Origin: Pedobacter riviphilus | GTDB taxonomy: Bacteria; Bacteroidota; Bacteroidia; Sphingobacteriales; Sphingobacteriaceae | Length of the DNA stretch: 64,000 bases | NCBI RefSeq assembly: GCF_014692875.1 | Contig: NZ_CP061171.1 | Coordinates: 3,658,001 to 3,722,000 of the forward strand | Direction: 5' to 3' | Part shown: in pieces, positions 45,448-55,020 of the stretch | Layout of the letters: each line of letters begins with the position of its first letter | Numbering within the stretch: the first letter of the stretch is position 1 | The notes under the pieces: model-generated | Databases searched by the model: none | Seen by the model: the letters and a program-made list of their open reading frames with translations, nothing else | Told to the model about the DNA's origin: nothing | Translations under genes and position numbers: made by a program

Positions 45448-46995
45448 TTATTTCATTTCCTGCTCTAAAACCGGAATTAAAAAGTTGGATAAAGCTGGGG
45501 TGCGGTGCTCCTGCTTACTGATTTTAATCATTTTTTCGACAATATCCGGATGCTTTTCAGCCAGGTCGTTTTCTTCTTTAATGTCGCTCTCCAGATTGTA
45601 CAAAGCCCACTTGGCATTGCCTTTAAGCATATTGAGGCGTACTCCTTTCCAGTTGCCCAAACGGATAGCCTGCTGGCCACCATACTCAGGGTATTCGAAA
45701 TACAAATAAGGATGCGTATTTTTCTGCGGTTGCCCAAGCAAAGTAGGCAAAATGCTGATGCCATCAACCTCTCTGGGCGTATTTAAACCAAGCAGATCGC
45801 AAAAGGTGGGCATCATATCCATGGTGGAAGCAATCAGATTACTGGTACTACCGGGCTTCACTTTTCCGGGCCATGAAACAATAAAAGGTTCGCGGATACC
45901 ACCTTCGTGAACAAAACCTTTACCCCAGCCATAACCGCCTTTAAACGGACCTGCACTGTTGAAAAAGACAGGATCAACCCCGGCATTAAAAGCTACACCA
46001 TTATCGGCCGAAAACAGGATGATGGTATTGTCATATACCCCTTTTGCCTTCAGCTCCTTAATCAATTCGCCCACTTGCCTATCAAGCAAGGTAATCATAG
46101 CTGCATAAGTAGCGCGCGGGTAACGGCAAGGAAAATAAGATCCATCGCCCAGAAAGGGTTTTTCATCACCAAATTTCTGATGGTAATAAGCGACCAGGTC
46201 TTTCGGTGCCTGCAAGGAAACATGCGGTAATGGCGTTGGATAATACAGGAAAAATGGCTTGGTTGCATTTTTATCAATAAATTTTAATGCTGCCTTGATC
46301 AAAAAATCTGGGCCATAATCTTTCTGTGCATATTTCTCATAATTTTTCTCATCCTGACTGTCCAAATCTTTAGGAAAAGTAACTGTTGGTGCCTGAATTT
46401 TGTTATCTAAAGGAACCCTGTTTTCGTTTTCCCACAGGTGACCACTATAATAGGTATGATCTTGCCGCTGGCAGATATAGCCATAAAAATAATCAAAGCC
46501 TTGTTGCGTTGGGAAACCAGCAGTAAAGGGTGCGCCTAAGCCCCACTTGCCTACCATACCCGTAGTATAACCTGCACTTTTTAACACTTCGGCTAAGGTA
46601 ACTGTCGAATCGGGTATTGGATACTGCCCTTCCAGGTAAGGGTTTTCTTCCATGGCTTTAAAATCCCACACAGGTCCGCGTTCGCCCCACTCGTGGTTCC
46701 CACGTATAAAGGCTTTTCCGGAATTTTGCCCCGTCATTAAAATATAGCGTGAGGGCGCACACACCGGATAGGCATAGTGCTGAGTAAAGCGCATACCGCG
46801 TTTGGCCAAAGCATCCAGATTAGGCGTTTCAATTTTCTCCTGCCCATAACAACCCAACTCACCGTAGCCCATATCATCGGCTAGGATATAAACGATGTTT
46901 GGTTTGGGCCGATTAGCTTTTTTTACCGCTTTTTGGGCAAAGGCTGTGCAAAAAGCAAATAAGCTCAGGGCGAAAAGCAAGAGTTTATGTTTCAT
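45448..46995 (-). CDS. Sulfatase (arylsulfatase/glycan sulfatase, S1 family), exported
   Basis: 515 residues with a Sec signal ending FCTAFAQ. The S1 motif C-x-P-S-R is present as Cys79 in VCAPSRYILMTGQNSG, where Cys becomes formylglycine. Metal ligands are Asp40 and Asp41 (YILADDMGYGELG) and IILFSADNG further on. GMVGKWGLGAPFTAGFPTQQ carries the typical GKWHLG variant. The enzyme removes sulfate esters, probably from a glycan, in the periplasm. No anaerobic maturase is adjacent, so the activating enzyme must be encoded elsewhere. Confidence 0.93.
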   Translation of the reverse strand: MKHKLLLFALSLFAFCTAFAQKAVKKANRPKPNIVYILADDMGYGELGCYGQEKIETPNLDALAKRGMRFTQHYAYPVCAPSRYILMTGQNSGKAFIRGNHEWGERGPVWDFKAMEENPYLEGQYPIPDSTVTLAEVLKSAGYTTGMVGKWGLGAPFTAGFPTQQGFDYFYGYICQRQDHTYYSGHLWENENRVPLDNKIQAPTVTFPKDLDSQDEKNYEKYAQKDYGPDFLIKAALKFIDKNATKPFFLYYPTPLPHVSLQAPKDLVAYYHQKFGDEKPFLGDGSYFPCRYPRATYAAMITLLDRQVGELIKELKAKGVYDNTIILFSADNGVAFNAGVDPVFFNSAGPFKGGYGWGKGFVHEGGIREPFIVSWPGKVKPGSTSNLIASTMDMMPTFCDLLGLNTPREVDGISILPTLLGQPQKNTHPYLYFEYPEYGGQQAIRLGNWKGVRLNMLKGNAKWALYNLESDIKEENDLAEKHPDIVEKMIKISKQEHRTPALSNFLIPVLEQEMK

Positions 46996-47121
46996 TATTG
47001 TTTCCTGATAATGGGTTTGTACTGATTAGTGCAGCTAAAATAACGCATTCAGCAAACACTCGTATCTTTAAAAAATACGCAAACGATTGACCATTTGAAT
47101 TATTACAAAAACCCATAAAAA

Positions 47122-47148
47122 AAGGCGTACAGCTTATCGCTATACGCC
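47122..47148 (-). terminator. Rho-independent terminator of msrB
   Basis: AGGCGTA and TACGCCT with extra pairs (AGC/GCT) around a short loop, 26 bases past the msrB stop and followed on the minus strand by TTTTTTT. Confidence 0.8.
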
Positions 47149-47173
47149 TCTACCTAACCCTTCTACATCTACC

Positions 47174-47677
47174 TTATTTTTTATCTGGCACGAAGTTCAT
47201 TGAGATCGAATTTACACAATGACGGGTGTCTTTATTGGTAAACCCTTCGCCCAAAAATACGTGACCTAAATGGGCACCACAGTTGGCGCAAACAATTTCT
47301 GTACGCGAGCCATCGGCATCAGGAATACGCTTTACAGCACCTTTAATTTCGTCGTCGAAAGCAGGCCAGCCACAATGTGCATCGAACTTGCTTTCTGAAC
47401 GGTATAAGGCCGCATTACAACGTTTACAGGTATAAGTTCCTTTATCTGTTGTATGCTCATATTTACCTGTACCAGGGTATTCTGTGCCTTTATTTACAAT
47501 TACTCTTTCTTCTTCGGGTGTTAATGGATTCCAGTTCATTTTCTTCTTTGGTATGATTTGTTCTGCTTCCTTTGGTTGTTTCGCAGCTTCCTTATCCTGT
47601 TTTTGAGCGCAGGCAGAAAGACCTGTTATTAAAACAACAGCGGAAAGCAAAAATAGTTTATTTAACATCGTTTTCAT
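47174..47677 (-). CDS. msrB: Methionine-(R)-sulfoxide reductase, lipoprotein
   Basis: 167 residues. A lipobox LSAC puts the lipidated Cys at residue 23, so it is anchored outside the cytoplasm. The zinc Cys pairs are CKRC and CANCG; the active Cys lies in TRHCVNSISMNF; and RSESKFDAHCGWPAFD is the family core. It reduces methionine-R-sulfoxide in oxidised envelope proteins. An in-frame ATG at codon 4 is a possible alternative start. Confidence 0.95.
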   Translation of the reverse strand: MKTMLNKLFLLSAVVLITGLSACAQKQDKEAAKQPKEAEQIIPKKKMNWNPLTPEEERVIVNKGTEYPGTGKYEHTTDKGTYTCKRCNAALYRSESKFDAHCGWPAFDDEIKGAVKRIPDADGSRTEIVCANCGAHLGHVFLGEGFTNKDTRHCVNSISMNFVPDKK

Positions 47678-48463
47678 ACCTCAATATACGCTATAGATTC
47701 TGTTTTGGTTTGCTGGTTTAACAGTTTGTATTAGTGTTTACAAAGGGATGATAAATGTGTCATTTTAGTTGGGAGTTGAGCGTTTTCAATTGGGAGTTTT
47801 GGGTGCAGAAACCTCACCCTGACAAATTTTTGGTGATATGTTCTTTCTCTGCAGAGGGAAAGGAAGGGTAGTAGTTTTAACTCTATAGTGAAGCTCAGCC
47901 AAAGGCATTAAGATTCCCACCTACGCCTATCGTGTGGACACAATTAATTATAACATTCTTCTATCGCTCTATGCCGCGGGGCATGGTACTTTGGAGCGCC
48001 AAAGTACCCAAAGCGCTTTGTCAATCCAGCAATGAGCCTTTTGCGCAATCTCACACGCATCAAAAAACAGTGATACTTCGTTTTGTGTTCAATATTTTTT
48101 AAAATTAAATAATCGGTTATGAACACAAAACCACTGCGTTTCAGGTTTGTTAGTGCCTTTTTTACTGTTGTGCACCTGTTTTTTTGATTTCCCCGGCTCC
48201 TGGGATTGACAGCGTCCTTGGTTAAAATCCGTGCTTTATTAAAGTTGGTTAGCAAAATGCCTAAAAATACTTAAAAAAGATATGTCCACACAATAGGCCT
48301 GCGTGGGAATGACGGCATAAGAAGAAAGATGGCAGTAACACCCCACTTTGTGTGCTTTGCGCCTTAGTGGTTGAACACATTCTTCGCGAACTTTGCGGTA
48401 AAAAAACAAAAAAAGCGCCTCGAAATTAATCGAAGCGCTTTTCTATAACGAGATTTTTAAATC
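47678..48463. repeat. Intergenic gap with a 398-bp inverted-repeat element
   Basis: 786 bases with no credible gene. 47913-47940 and 48283-48310 are imperfect 28-bp terminal inverted repeats (24 of 28 positions match by eye), bounding a 342-bp interior. Inside is a perfect hairpin GGTACTTTGG (47985-47994) / CCAAAGTACC (47999-48008) next to CGCGGGGCAT. A 103-codon minus-strand frame (47944-48255) is largely made of the hairpin and its flanks and is not accepted as a gene. After the element, 48343-48404 holds CTTTGCGCCTTAGTGG / GCGAACTTTGCGGTAAAA repeats. Confidence 0.6.
48411..48442 (-). terminator. Rho-independent terminator of sucD
   Basis: AAAAGCGC and GCGCTTTT, extended by TCGA / TCGA, form a long stem 22 bases past the sucD stop, with T-runs. 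Confidence 0.85.
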
Positions 48464-49336
48464 TTATTTTGCTAATTCTTCTGCCATTGCAGCACCGATT
48501 TCAGCAGGACTTTCTACTACACGGATACCACACTCGCGCATGATTTTCATTTTAGCAGCTGCAGTATCATCAGCACCACCAACAATAGCACCAGCGTGGC
48601 CCATTCTACGTCCCGGAGGCGCAGTTTGACCAGCGATGAAACCAACAACAGGTTTAGTACCATGTTCTTTGATCCAACGGGCAGCTTCTGCTTCCATTCC
48701 ACCACCAATTTCACCAATCATGATGATACCGTGTGTTTCAGGATCGTTCATTAACAATTTAACCGCTTCTACAGTTGGCGTTCCAATAATCGGGTCACCA
48801 CCGATACCGATAGCCGTTGTAATACCTAAACCAGCTTTAACCACCTGGTCTACCGCTTCATAAGTTAAAGTTCCTGATTTAGAAACCACACCTACATGAC
48901 CTTTTTTGAAGATAAAGCCTGGCATAATACCAATTTTAGCTTCATCAGCAGTAATTACACCCGGGCAGTTAGGGCCGATAAGTGTAACATCACGGTCAGC
49001 AATATATTCTTTAACCTGAATCATATCCTTAGTTGGGATACCTTCAGTAATACAAACAATAACTTTAATACCGCCTTCGGCAGCTTCCATAATTGCATCA
49101 GCAGCAAAAGCTGGTGGCACAAAAATGATAGATACATTTGCACCCGTTTTATCAACGGCATCTTTAACAGTATTAAAAACAGGCTTTTCTAAATGCAATT
49201 GCCCACCTTTGCCAGGCGTTACACCACCAACTACGTTTGTACCATAGGCCAGCATCTGCTCAGCGTGGTAAGTTCCTTCGTTTCCGGTAAAACCCTGAAC
49301 GATAACCTTAGAATCTTTATTTACTAAAACGCTCAT
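48464..49336 (-). CDS. sucD: Succinyl-CoA ligase, alpha subunit
   Basis: 290 residues. The CoA-binding start is [20 protein letters not shown], the ligase core is [20 protein letters not shown], and the phosphorylated His lies in [12 protein letters not shown]. With the beta subunit (sucC, not in this window) it makes ATP or GTP from succinyl-CoA in the citric-acid cycle. It has the best promoter of the window just upstream, and its own terminator, so it is transcribed alone. Confidence 0.97.
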   Translation of the reverse strand: MSVLVNKDSKVIVQGFTGNEGTYHAEQMLAYGTNVVGGVTPGKGGQLHLEKPVFNTVKDAVDKTGANVSIIFVPPAFAADAIMEAAEGGIKVIVCITEGIPTKDMIQVKEYIADRDVTLIGPNCPGVITADEAKIGIMPGFIFKKGHVGVVSKSGTLTYEAVDQVVKAGLGITTAIGIGGDPIIGTPTVEAVKLLMNDPETHGIIMIGEIGGGMEAEAARWIKEHGTKPVVGFIAGQTAPPGRRMGHAGAIVGGADDTAAAKMKIMRECGIRVVESPAEIGAAMAEELAK

Positions 49337-49356
49337 GTATCAATATTTTTTTTGTG

Positions 49357-49387
49357 CAAAGCTAATATTATTGAACTGGAATTCAAA
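49357..49387 (-). promoter_or_regulatory. Consensus Bacteroidota promoter of sucD
   Basis: On the minus strand TTTG (49384-49387), exactly 19 bases, then TAGCTTTG (49357-49364): a full match to TTTG-N19-TAnnTTTG, ending 20 bases before the ATG. Confidence 0.85.
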
Positions 49388-49961
49388 TCTAAAACCATAT
49401 TATTTAGTCCGTTTTTTCAGGAAAATGTAAGGAAATGAATTATGACAGCTGGAGACTTGCCATGCATTAAGCCTTACTTAACCTTCTGGGTTAATACTAG
49501 CAAAACCTAAAAGATTAATAAAAGTATTCCTGTTTTGGCAATAGATCAGAAGCAAGCCGTTCGGTGATAAACCTGACAGGAACGGCAGCCTCCGATTTAA
49601 GCACCGGTTTATATTATATTTTGGTGTGCTTGCTTGTTTTACAGGTCTTCTATTGGAGCTACAGTGGATGGCAGGGCGGAACCCCACCTAAGCACCACAA
49701 ACCGTTCGTTTTCAAATCAAAACATCAACACTTAGGGTTAGGAAATGAGCAGTCCTGTGCTTTTGGAGGGCTGCACTCCCGCTCTCCGTTACTTCTGGTG
49801 AAGAACCAGAACCACTGCGATCGCGTTTAGTAACAAAGTGCTGGTGCTTGCGGCAACATCCATGCAAAACGCCTAAATTTATGTTTTGAGCGGAAAGACT
49901 AAAGACCAAAGTGAAAAGTCTAAAAGCCCAGACGAAGCTTTAAGCCAATTATAAAACGTAT
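49388..49961. repeat. Long gene-free gap, probable decayed repeat
   Basis: 574 bases. Short frames exist on both strands but show no protein-like pattern. The words CCTGACAGGAACGGCAGCC (49573-49591), GGAGGGCTGCACTCCCGCTC and TCTGGTGAAGAACCAGAACC look like pieces of an interspersed element found between genes in related genomes (recall only). Nothing else was recognised. Confidence 0.4.
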
Positions 49962-50390
49962 ATGATCAAGAAACTAATCCCAATCGCAACCATTTTTGCT
50001 GCAACTTTCATTTCCATTAATGCACGTGCTCAAGGTACCGATACGAGTAAATATATCCTTCAAAATGATGTTGATGTAGCGAAAGAAGAACCCGGCACGC
50101 ACAATGGTGGAGGTAAAACCATTGGTTTCAACTTTTTTGGTGAGGCTAAAAACTTAAAAACGGTATTTAAAAAACGTACTTTAAAATCAGGATCTTCTAT
50201 AGGTTACCATTTGCAAAAGGAGGATGAAATTTATTACGTGATCAACGGAAATGGCACCATGAAAATGAACGGAAAAACTTTTGCTGTTAAACCTGGTGAT
50301 GCCATTTTAACCCGACCAGGCAGTTCGCATGGCATTGCCCCTAATGTGGGTAACGACTTAACCCTTTTGATTGTTTACGAAAAGAAATGA
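49962..50390 (+). CDS. Cupin-domain protein, exported
   Basis: 142 residues with a signal peptide (IATIFAATFISINARAQ). A single cupin barrel follows: SSIGYHLQKEDEIYYVINGN (cupin motif 1), GTMKMNGKTFAVKPGDAILT and RPGSSHGIAPNVGNDLTLLI (motif 2). His and Glu of motif 1 and His of motif 2 could bind a metal. Activity is unknown; periplasmic cupins of this size may be isomerases or binding proteins. It precedes the VIT gene but without evident functional link. Confidence 0.85.
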   Translation: MIKKLIPIATIFAATFISINARAQGTDTSKYILQNDVDVAKEEPGTHNGGGKTIGFNFFGEAKNLKTVFKKRTLKSGSSIGYHLQKEDEIYYVINGNGTMKMNGKTFAVKPGDAILTRPGSSHGIAPNVGNDLTLLIVYEKK

Positions 50391-50525
50391 TGATATTAGG
50401 GCCTTGGTGAGATGTTACTGCCAGAGCCGGGGGATAAGAATCTTCAGCTACGCGCAGACTGACAACCCATTCTTAAAGAAGAACAATGTAAACAATACAA
50501 CCACAACAGTAATCAGAATCTTACG

Positions 50526-51215
50526 ATGGAATTAGAAAAACATTACACCAATAGAACGGGCTGGCTAAGGGCTGCTGTACTTGGTGCCAATGATGGCATT
50601 ATTTCTACAACCAGTTTGGTTATCGGTATTGCTGCAGCCAGTGATACAAGGAGTCCGATTGTTCTGGCTGCCATGGCTGGATTAGTAGCCGGTGCACTAT
50701 CTATGGCGGCTGGCGAATATGTTTCGGTGAGTTCGCAAGCTGATATTGAAAAGGCAGATCTGGCCCGTGAGAAAATAGAACTCGAAACCATGCCGGAGGT
50801 GGAGTTGAAAGAGCTTGCCAAAATATATGTAGCACAAGGTTTGGATGAAGATTTGGCCATGCAAGTAGCCATAAAGTTGACAGAGAAGGATGCCTTAAAC
50901 ACACATGCCAGAGATGAATTGGGTATTAACGAAATTACGCAGCCAAAACCGCTCCAGGCAGCTTTTGCATCGGGTGCATCTTTTATCAGTGGTGGTATCC
51001 TCCCCTTTCTTGTGGCCTTTTTTGCCCCTATAAAATCGATGGTGTTTTATCAATATGGCTTTGCTATCGTTTTCTTAGCGCTATCGGGCGCAATTGCAGC
51101 AAAGGCCGGAGGCTCCAGTATCATTAAAGGGGTATTACGGATTTGTTTTTGGGGAACAGTTGCTATGGTAGTAACCGCTTTAGCAGGATATATTTTTGGG
51201 GCTAAGACCAGTTAA
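50526..51215 (+). CDS. VIT1/CCC1-family iron/manganese transporter
   Basis: 229 residues with five membrane spans: RAAVLGANDGIISTTSLVIG (family signature), VLAAMAGLVAGALSMAAGEY (signature SMAAGEYVSVSSQ), then a cytoplasmic helical segment rich in Glu (REKIELETMPEVELKELAKI, the metal-binding domain), and a C-terminal pair of spans. The family exports or stores Fe2+ and Mn2+. The start GWLRAAVLGANDG fixes the N-terminus. Confidence 0.93.
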   Translation: MELEKHYTNRTGWLRAAVLGANDGIISTTSLVIGIAAASDTRSPIVLAAMAGLVAGALSMAAGEYVSVSSQADIEKADLAREKIELETMPEVELKELAKIYVAQGLDEDLAMQVAIKLTEKDALNTHARDELGINEITQPKPLQAAFASGASFISGGILPFLVAFFAPIKSMVFYQYGFAIVFLALSGAIAAKAGGSSIIKGVLRICFWGTVAMVVTALAGYIFGAKTS

Positions 51216-51359
51216 TCAGTAGGCGGTTCTATATTTGCAGCACTGTAAATCCAGAATTCAAAAGAAAAAGCCAGATTAAAAATTAATCCAGCTTTACTTT
51301 ATTATTTATTTGAAACGATCGCTAGTCAACTAAAGACTCACGACTATTGGCTCCAAGAC

Positions 51360-52325
51360 TTATTTCCATCCTTTTACCCACTCGGCCTGAGCCGCTTCAT
51401 TATGGAAAGTCCAGGCTACAAAGCGACTTATTTTTTGTCCCTGGCTCATTTGCACCGTGCGTACTTCAAAGGCATTTTCTTTAACCAAATTTTTATAGAT
51501 ACTTTTTAGGTTTGCACTTTTAGAAACGAGTGAGCTGAACCATAAAACCTGATTTTTGATTTGTGCACTCTGGATAATGATCTGTTCTACAAAGGCACGT
51601 TCGCCACCAGGGCACCAAAGTTCGGCCTTGTTACCGCCAAAGTTTAATACATGTTTTACTTCTTTTTCATTTCCGCCCAAGTTACGCCATTTCTGACGGG
51701 TACCCTGTTCGGCTTCTTTTAACGATGAGTGAAACGGTGGATTGCAAACAACGGCATCAAAACGCTCAGTTCTGCCTACAATCCCTCTAAAAATACCCAT
51801 TTTTGATGATTGCTGACGGATTTCTACAGCACCTTGTAAAGGCTTGTTGGCTTCGACAATACGTTTTGCCGATTCAACCGAAAGTGGGTCTATTTCTGAA
51901 CCCACAAAGCTCCAGCCATATTCCTGGTGGCCAATAATCGGGTAAATACAATTGGCTCCAACGCCGATATCGAGTACATTAATTTTGGCACCTTTTGGAT
52001 TTTTACCCTTATTACTCGACCCCAAAAGATCGGCTATATAATGGATATAATCTGCCCTGCCTGGAATAGGTGGACAAAGAAAATCTTGCGGAATATCCCA
52101 CTGCTGGATATCGTAAAAATACTTCAACAATGCTCTATTTAATGCTTTTACAGCATTTTGATCAGCAAAATCAATAGAATCATCATTGTGCTCGTTTTTA
52201 AAAACGAAACGTTTTAATTCTTTTGAAGTTGCGGTAAGTTGTTTGAAATTGTAACGCGAACGGTGTTTGTTGCGTGGGTGTAACTCGCTTTTTTCTTTGC
52301 GGTTATTTTGTTCTTCTTGAGCCAA
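51360..52325 (-). CDS. rlmF: 23S rRNA (adenine1618-N6)-methyltransferase
   Basis: 321 residues. The start KSELHPRNKHRSRYNFKQLT is typical of RlmF, as are IPGRADYIHYIADLL, the SAM motif INVLDIGVGANCIYPIIGHQ and the catalytic NPPFHSS motif. GWSFVGSEIDPLSVESAKRI is the second SAM block. It methylates A1618 of 23S rRNA. A -7 box TACCTTTG is on the minus strand at 52370-52377. Confidence 0.95.
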   Translation of the reverse strand: MAQEEQNNRKEKSELHPRNKHRSRYNFKQLTATSKELKRFVFKNEHNDDSIDFADQNAVKALNRALLKYFYDIQQWDIPQDFLCPPIPGRADYIHYIADLLGSSNKGKNPKGAKINVLDIGVGANCIYPIIGHQEYGWSFVGSEIDPLSVESAKRIVEANKPLQGAVEIRQQSSKMGIFRGIVGRTERFDAVVCNPPFHSSLKEAEQGTRQKWRNLGGNEKEVKHVLNFGGNKAELWCPGGERAFVEQIIIQSAQIKNQVLWFSSLVSKSANLKSIYKNLVKENAFEVRTVQMSQGQKISRFVAWTFHNEAAQAEWVKGWK

Positions 52326-52383
52326 TGTGCTATGGATTAATTAAACAAGCTGTGTGCATGTTTCTAACGCAAAGGTACATAAA

Positions 52384-52545
52384 AAAGGTTGAAGGTGTGA
52401 AGGCCGAGGGTTGAAGGGTTATCGGGGTGTTCGTCATGCTGAATTTATTTTACAAGTAGAGACAGTATTTTCAACTGCCTTGTAGCTACTCCATGGTCAG
52501 CATCTTGCCTGCTATTAAGACCCTGAAATGAATTCAGGGTGATGC
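52384..52545. repeat. Intergenic repeats: AAGGTTGAAGG tract and family A copy
   Basis: 52384-52420 is an AAGGTTGAAGGTGTGAAGG-type tract. 52431-52545 is a full family A element: TCGTCATGCTGAATTTATTT, TTGTAGCTAC, GGTCAGCATCTTG, AAGACCCTGAAATGAATTCA. Its reverse complement lines up with 1496-1610 and 24727-24808. Confidence 0.65.
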
Positions 52546-52565
52546 TTCGAGAGGATAGCTCCAAA

Positions 52566-53852
52566 CTACACCTCTTCCGCTTTTTCTATCATTACGGGCT
52601 GTATGGCCTTCTTATACTTTTCTTCATCAAACTGGTTTTCGCTTTTAGCAATCACGATGGTAGCTACACCGTTTCCAATTACATTGGTTATGGCTCTGGC
52701 TTCACTCATAAAACGGTCTACACCGATTAAGATCGAGATATGTTCAATCGGCATAATTTTAAGGGCGGTTAAGGTTGATACCAAAACGATAAATCCACTT
52801 CCTGTTACGCCAGCGGCTCCTTTCGAAGTAACCATCAGGACGCCTAAAATGCTAATCTGCTGCCCCAATGTTAAATCGACATGAAAAACCTGGCAAAGAA
52901 ATATAACAGCCATGGCCAGATAAATTGCTGTTCCATCGAGGTTAAATGAATAGCCAGTTGGGATAACCAGGCCAACAACTGATTTATCGCAACCAATGGC
53001 CTCCATTTTTTGCATCATACTTGGCAAGGCCGATTCGGAAGAAGAGGTACCCAATACAATTAAAATTTCCTGTCGGATATACTTCAGATAAGCCCATAGG
53101 CTAAATTTGTAGTATCGGCAAATTCCATTTAAAACGATAAAAACAAACAGAATACAAGTTAAATAAACTGAGCCCATAAGCTTGGCCATCCCAACTATAC
53201 TTTCCAGGCCATGAGTACCGATACTGAAAGCCATCCCGCCGAAAGCACCAATTGGCGCTAAACGCATAATCAGCTTCATAATTTTAAACAACACCTTTGA
53301 TATTTTATCAAAGGCATTCAAAACTACGGTACCATCGGCACCCAGTTTATTCAGTCCATAACCAAAAAGAATGGCAAATAATAAAATCTGCAAAATATTG
53401 CCTTCGGCAAATGAGGCAATAATATTATGCGGGATAATGTGCAGAAAGAACTCAGCCCAGTTCATATCTTTTGCTTGCTCGGCATAACCTGCAATTTTTG
53501 TAGCATCGCCGGATTTAGCAATCATTCCCGCACCTGGCTTTAAAACATTGGCTACCAATAAACCAATTGCAATAGCTACTGTGCTTACAATTTCGAAATA
53601 TAGCAGTGCTTTGCCACCTACCCTACCTACTTTTTTCATGTCGCCCATATGTGCGATGCCCAAAACAATAGTAAAAAAGATAATTGGCGCAATTAACATA
53701 CTAATCAGGTTGATAAAACCCTGACTGATTAATTTAGCCGTAGGTGCAAAACCAGGAAAGTAAGCACCAACATAGATTCCTATTATGATGGCAAGTAAAA
53801 CCTGAAAGGTTAAATTGGAGAATACTTTCTTTGCAAATTCTATAAATGTCAT
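52566..53852 (-). CDS. Dicarboxylate/amino acid:cation symporter (DAACS, DctA/GltP-like)
   Basis: 428 residues with eight transmembrane segments and two re-entrant loops. Family motifs include ILIVLGTSSSESALPSMMQK (serine-rich hairpin loop), GYSFNLDGTAIYLAMAVIFL (substrate-binding NLDGT) and the TSKGAAGVTGSGFIVL loop (second hairpin). It carries glutamate, aspartate or C4-dicarboxylates with Na+ or H+. The gene follows the isoaspartyl-peptidase gene on the same strand, so amino-acid scavenging (aspartate release then uptake) is a reasonable joint role. Confidence 0.93.
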   Translation of the reverse strand: MTFIEFAKKVFSNLTFQVLLAIIIGIYVGAYFPGFAPTAKLISQGFINLISMLIAPIIFFTIVLGIAHMGDMKKVGRVGGKALLYFEIVSTVAIAIGLLVANVLKPGAGMIAKSGDATKIAGYAEQAKDMNWAEFFLHIIPHNIIASFAEGNILQILLFAILFGYGLNKLGADGTVVLNAFDKISKVLFKIMKLIMRLAPIGAFGGMAFSIGTHGLESIVGMAKLMGSVYLTCILFVFIVLNGICRYYKFSLWAYLKYIRQEILIVLGTSSSESALPSMMQKMEAIGCDKSVVGLVIPTGYSFNLDGTAIYLAMAVIFLCQVFHVDLTLGQQISILGVLMVTSKGAAGVTGSGFIVLVSTLTALKIMPIEHISILIGVDRFMSEARAITNVIGNGVATIVIAKSENQFDEEKYKKAIQPVMIEKAEEV

Positions 53853-53938
53853 TTACTTGATATGAATAAGGAAATATATGAGTATTTTTCTATTAATAGT
53901 ACAGTAACTTAAAGCTCAACTTTAAAACGGCCATTTCA

Positions 53939-54964
53939 TTATTTATAAATACTGACTTCAATTTTCCCGTCGGCAGTAATTGCGCCTCTATACATTCCCT
54001 CGGTATTAAAGGGCATAGCCATATTTCCTTTTTTATCTAAAGCGATTAAACCGCCATCGCCACCCATTTTCCCTACTTTATCTAAGGCAATTTTCGAAGC
54101 CTCAGCAACGGATAGGCCTTTATATTCCATTAAATCGGAAATGGTTTTGGCCACCACATTGCGGATATAAAATTCTCCCCAACCCGTACAGGAAATACCA
54201 GCCGTTTCATTATTGCAATAAGTACCTGCACCAATAATAGGCGCATCGCCCACCCGCCCGTATTTTTTGTTTGTCATCCCCCCAGTTGAAGTTCCTGCGG
54301 CTAAGTTACCTGCTTTATCTAAGGCTACGCAGCCCACAGTACCGAATTTATAATCGTGATTTTTGCTTCCGAGTAATTCCGATTTCTTGTTGCCATGGTC
54401 TAATACCGCTTTTGTAGAATCTTCTTTAATTGCTTTTTGCAGACCGTCCCAGCGCTCTTTTGTCCAGAAATATTTTGGATCTACAATTTCCAACCCCACT
54501 TCTTTTGCAAACTGTTCAGCACCAGCACCAACCATCATTACATGTTCCGATTTTTCCATTACTGCCCTTGCTGCAGAAATTGGATTTTTAATGGTAGTTA
54601 CCCCGGCAACCGACCCAGCCATTAAAGTTTTACCATCCATTATTGCTGCATCAAGTTCGTTTCTGCCATCATGTGTAAATACAGCGCCTTTACCTGCGTT
54701 AAAATGTGGATCATTTTCCATCACATGAATAGTGGCTTCAACGGCATCTAAACTGGTTTTCCCAGCTTTAATTTCCGCATAGCCCGCTTGTAAGGCTTGC
54801 GTTAAAACAGCAATATAAGAGGCTTCCTTTTCAGCAGTCATATTCTTTTTAAGGATGGTGCCGGCACCGCCGTGAATAACCATTACATATTTTTTCTGCT
54901 GTGCCGAAACTTGCAAGGTTAAAGCTAAAAACAAGAATAGGGTAAGTAATTTTAACAGTTTCAT
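53939..54964 (-). CDS. Isoaspartyl peptidase / L-asparaginase, Ntn hydrolase, exported
   Basis: 341 residues with a signal peptide (LFLALTLQVSAQ). N-terminal HGGAGTI, the nucleophile Thr209 after DYKFG in KFGTVGCVALDKAGNLAAG, the GTSTGGMTNKKYGRVGDAP block and a C-terminal alpha/beta fold match family T2. The proenzyme should cleave itself before Thr209 to form two subunits. It splits isoaspartyl dipeptides and asparagine in the periplasm. The transporter gene for acidic amino acids follows 86 bases downstream. Confidence 0.95.
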   Translation of the reverse strand: MKLLKLLTLFLFLALTLQVSAQQKKYVMVIHGGAGTILKKNMTAEKEASYIAVLTQALQAGYAEIKAGKTSLDAVEATIHVMENDPHFNAGKGAVFTHDGRNELDAAIMDGKTLMAGSVAGVTTIKNPISAARAVMEKSEHVMMVGAGAEQFAKEVGLEIVDPKYFWTKERWDGLQKAIKEDSTKAVLDHGNKKSELLGSKNHDYKFGTVGCVALDKAGNLAAGTSTGGMTNKKYGRVGDAPIIGAGTYCNNETAGISCTGWGEFYIRNVVAKTISDLMEYKGLSVAEASKIALDKVGKMGGDGGLIALDKKGNMAMPFNTEGMYRGAITADGKIEVSIYK

Positions 54965-55020
54965 CTTCCTATTGGTTTAAGAAGCTGTTAAATTAAGAAA
55001 ATCCTGGAGAATAAGTACGT

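Noticed and set aside
47944..48255. 103-codon open frame on the minus strand
   Set aside because: It lies inside the inverted-repeat element, uses a hairpin and its flanks as codons (GYFGAPKYHAPRHR), and has no ribosome site or protein-like pattern.
49478..49830. Overlapping short frames on both strands in the sucD-cupin gap
   Set aside because: No start context, no motif, and the DNA resembles a decayed repeat.
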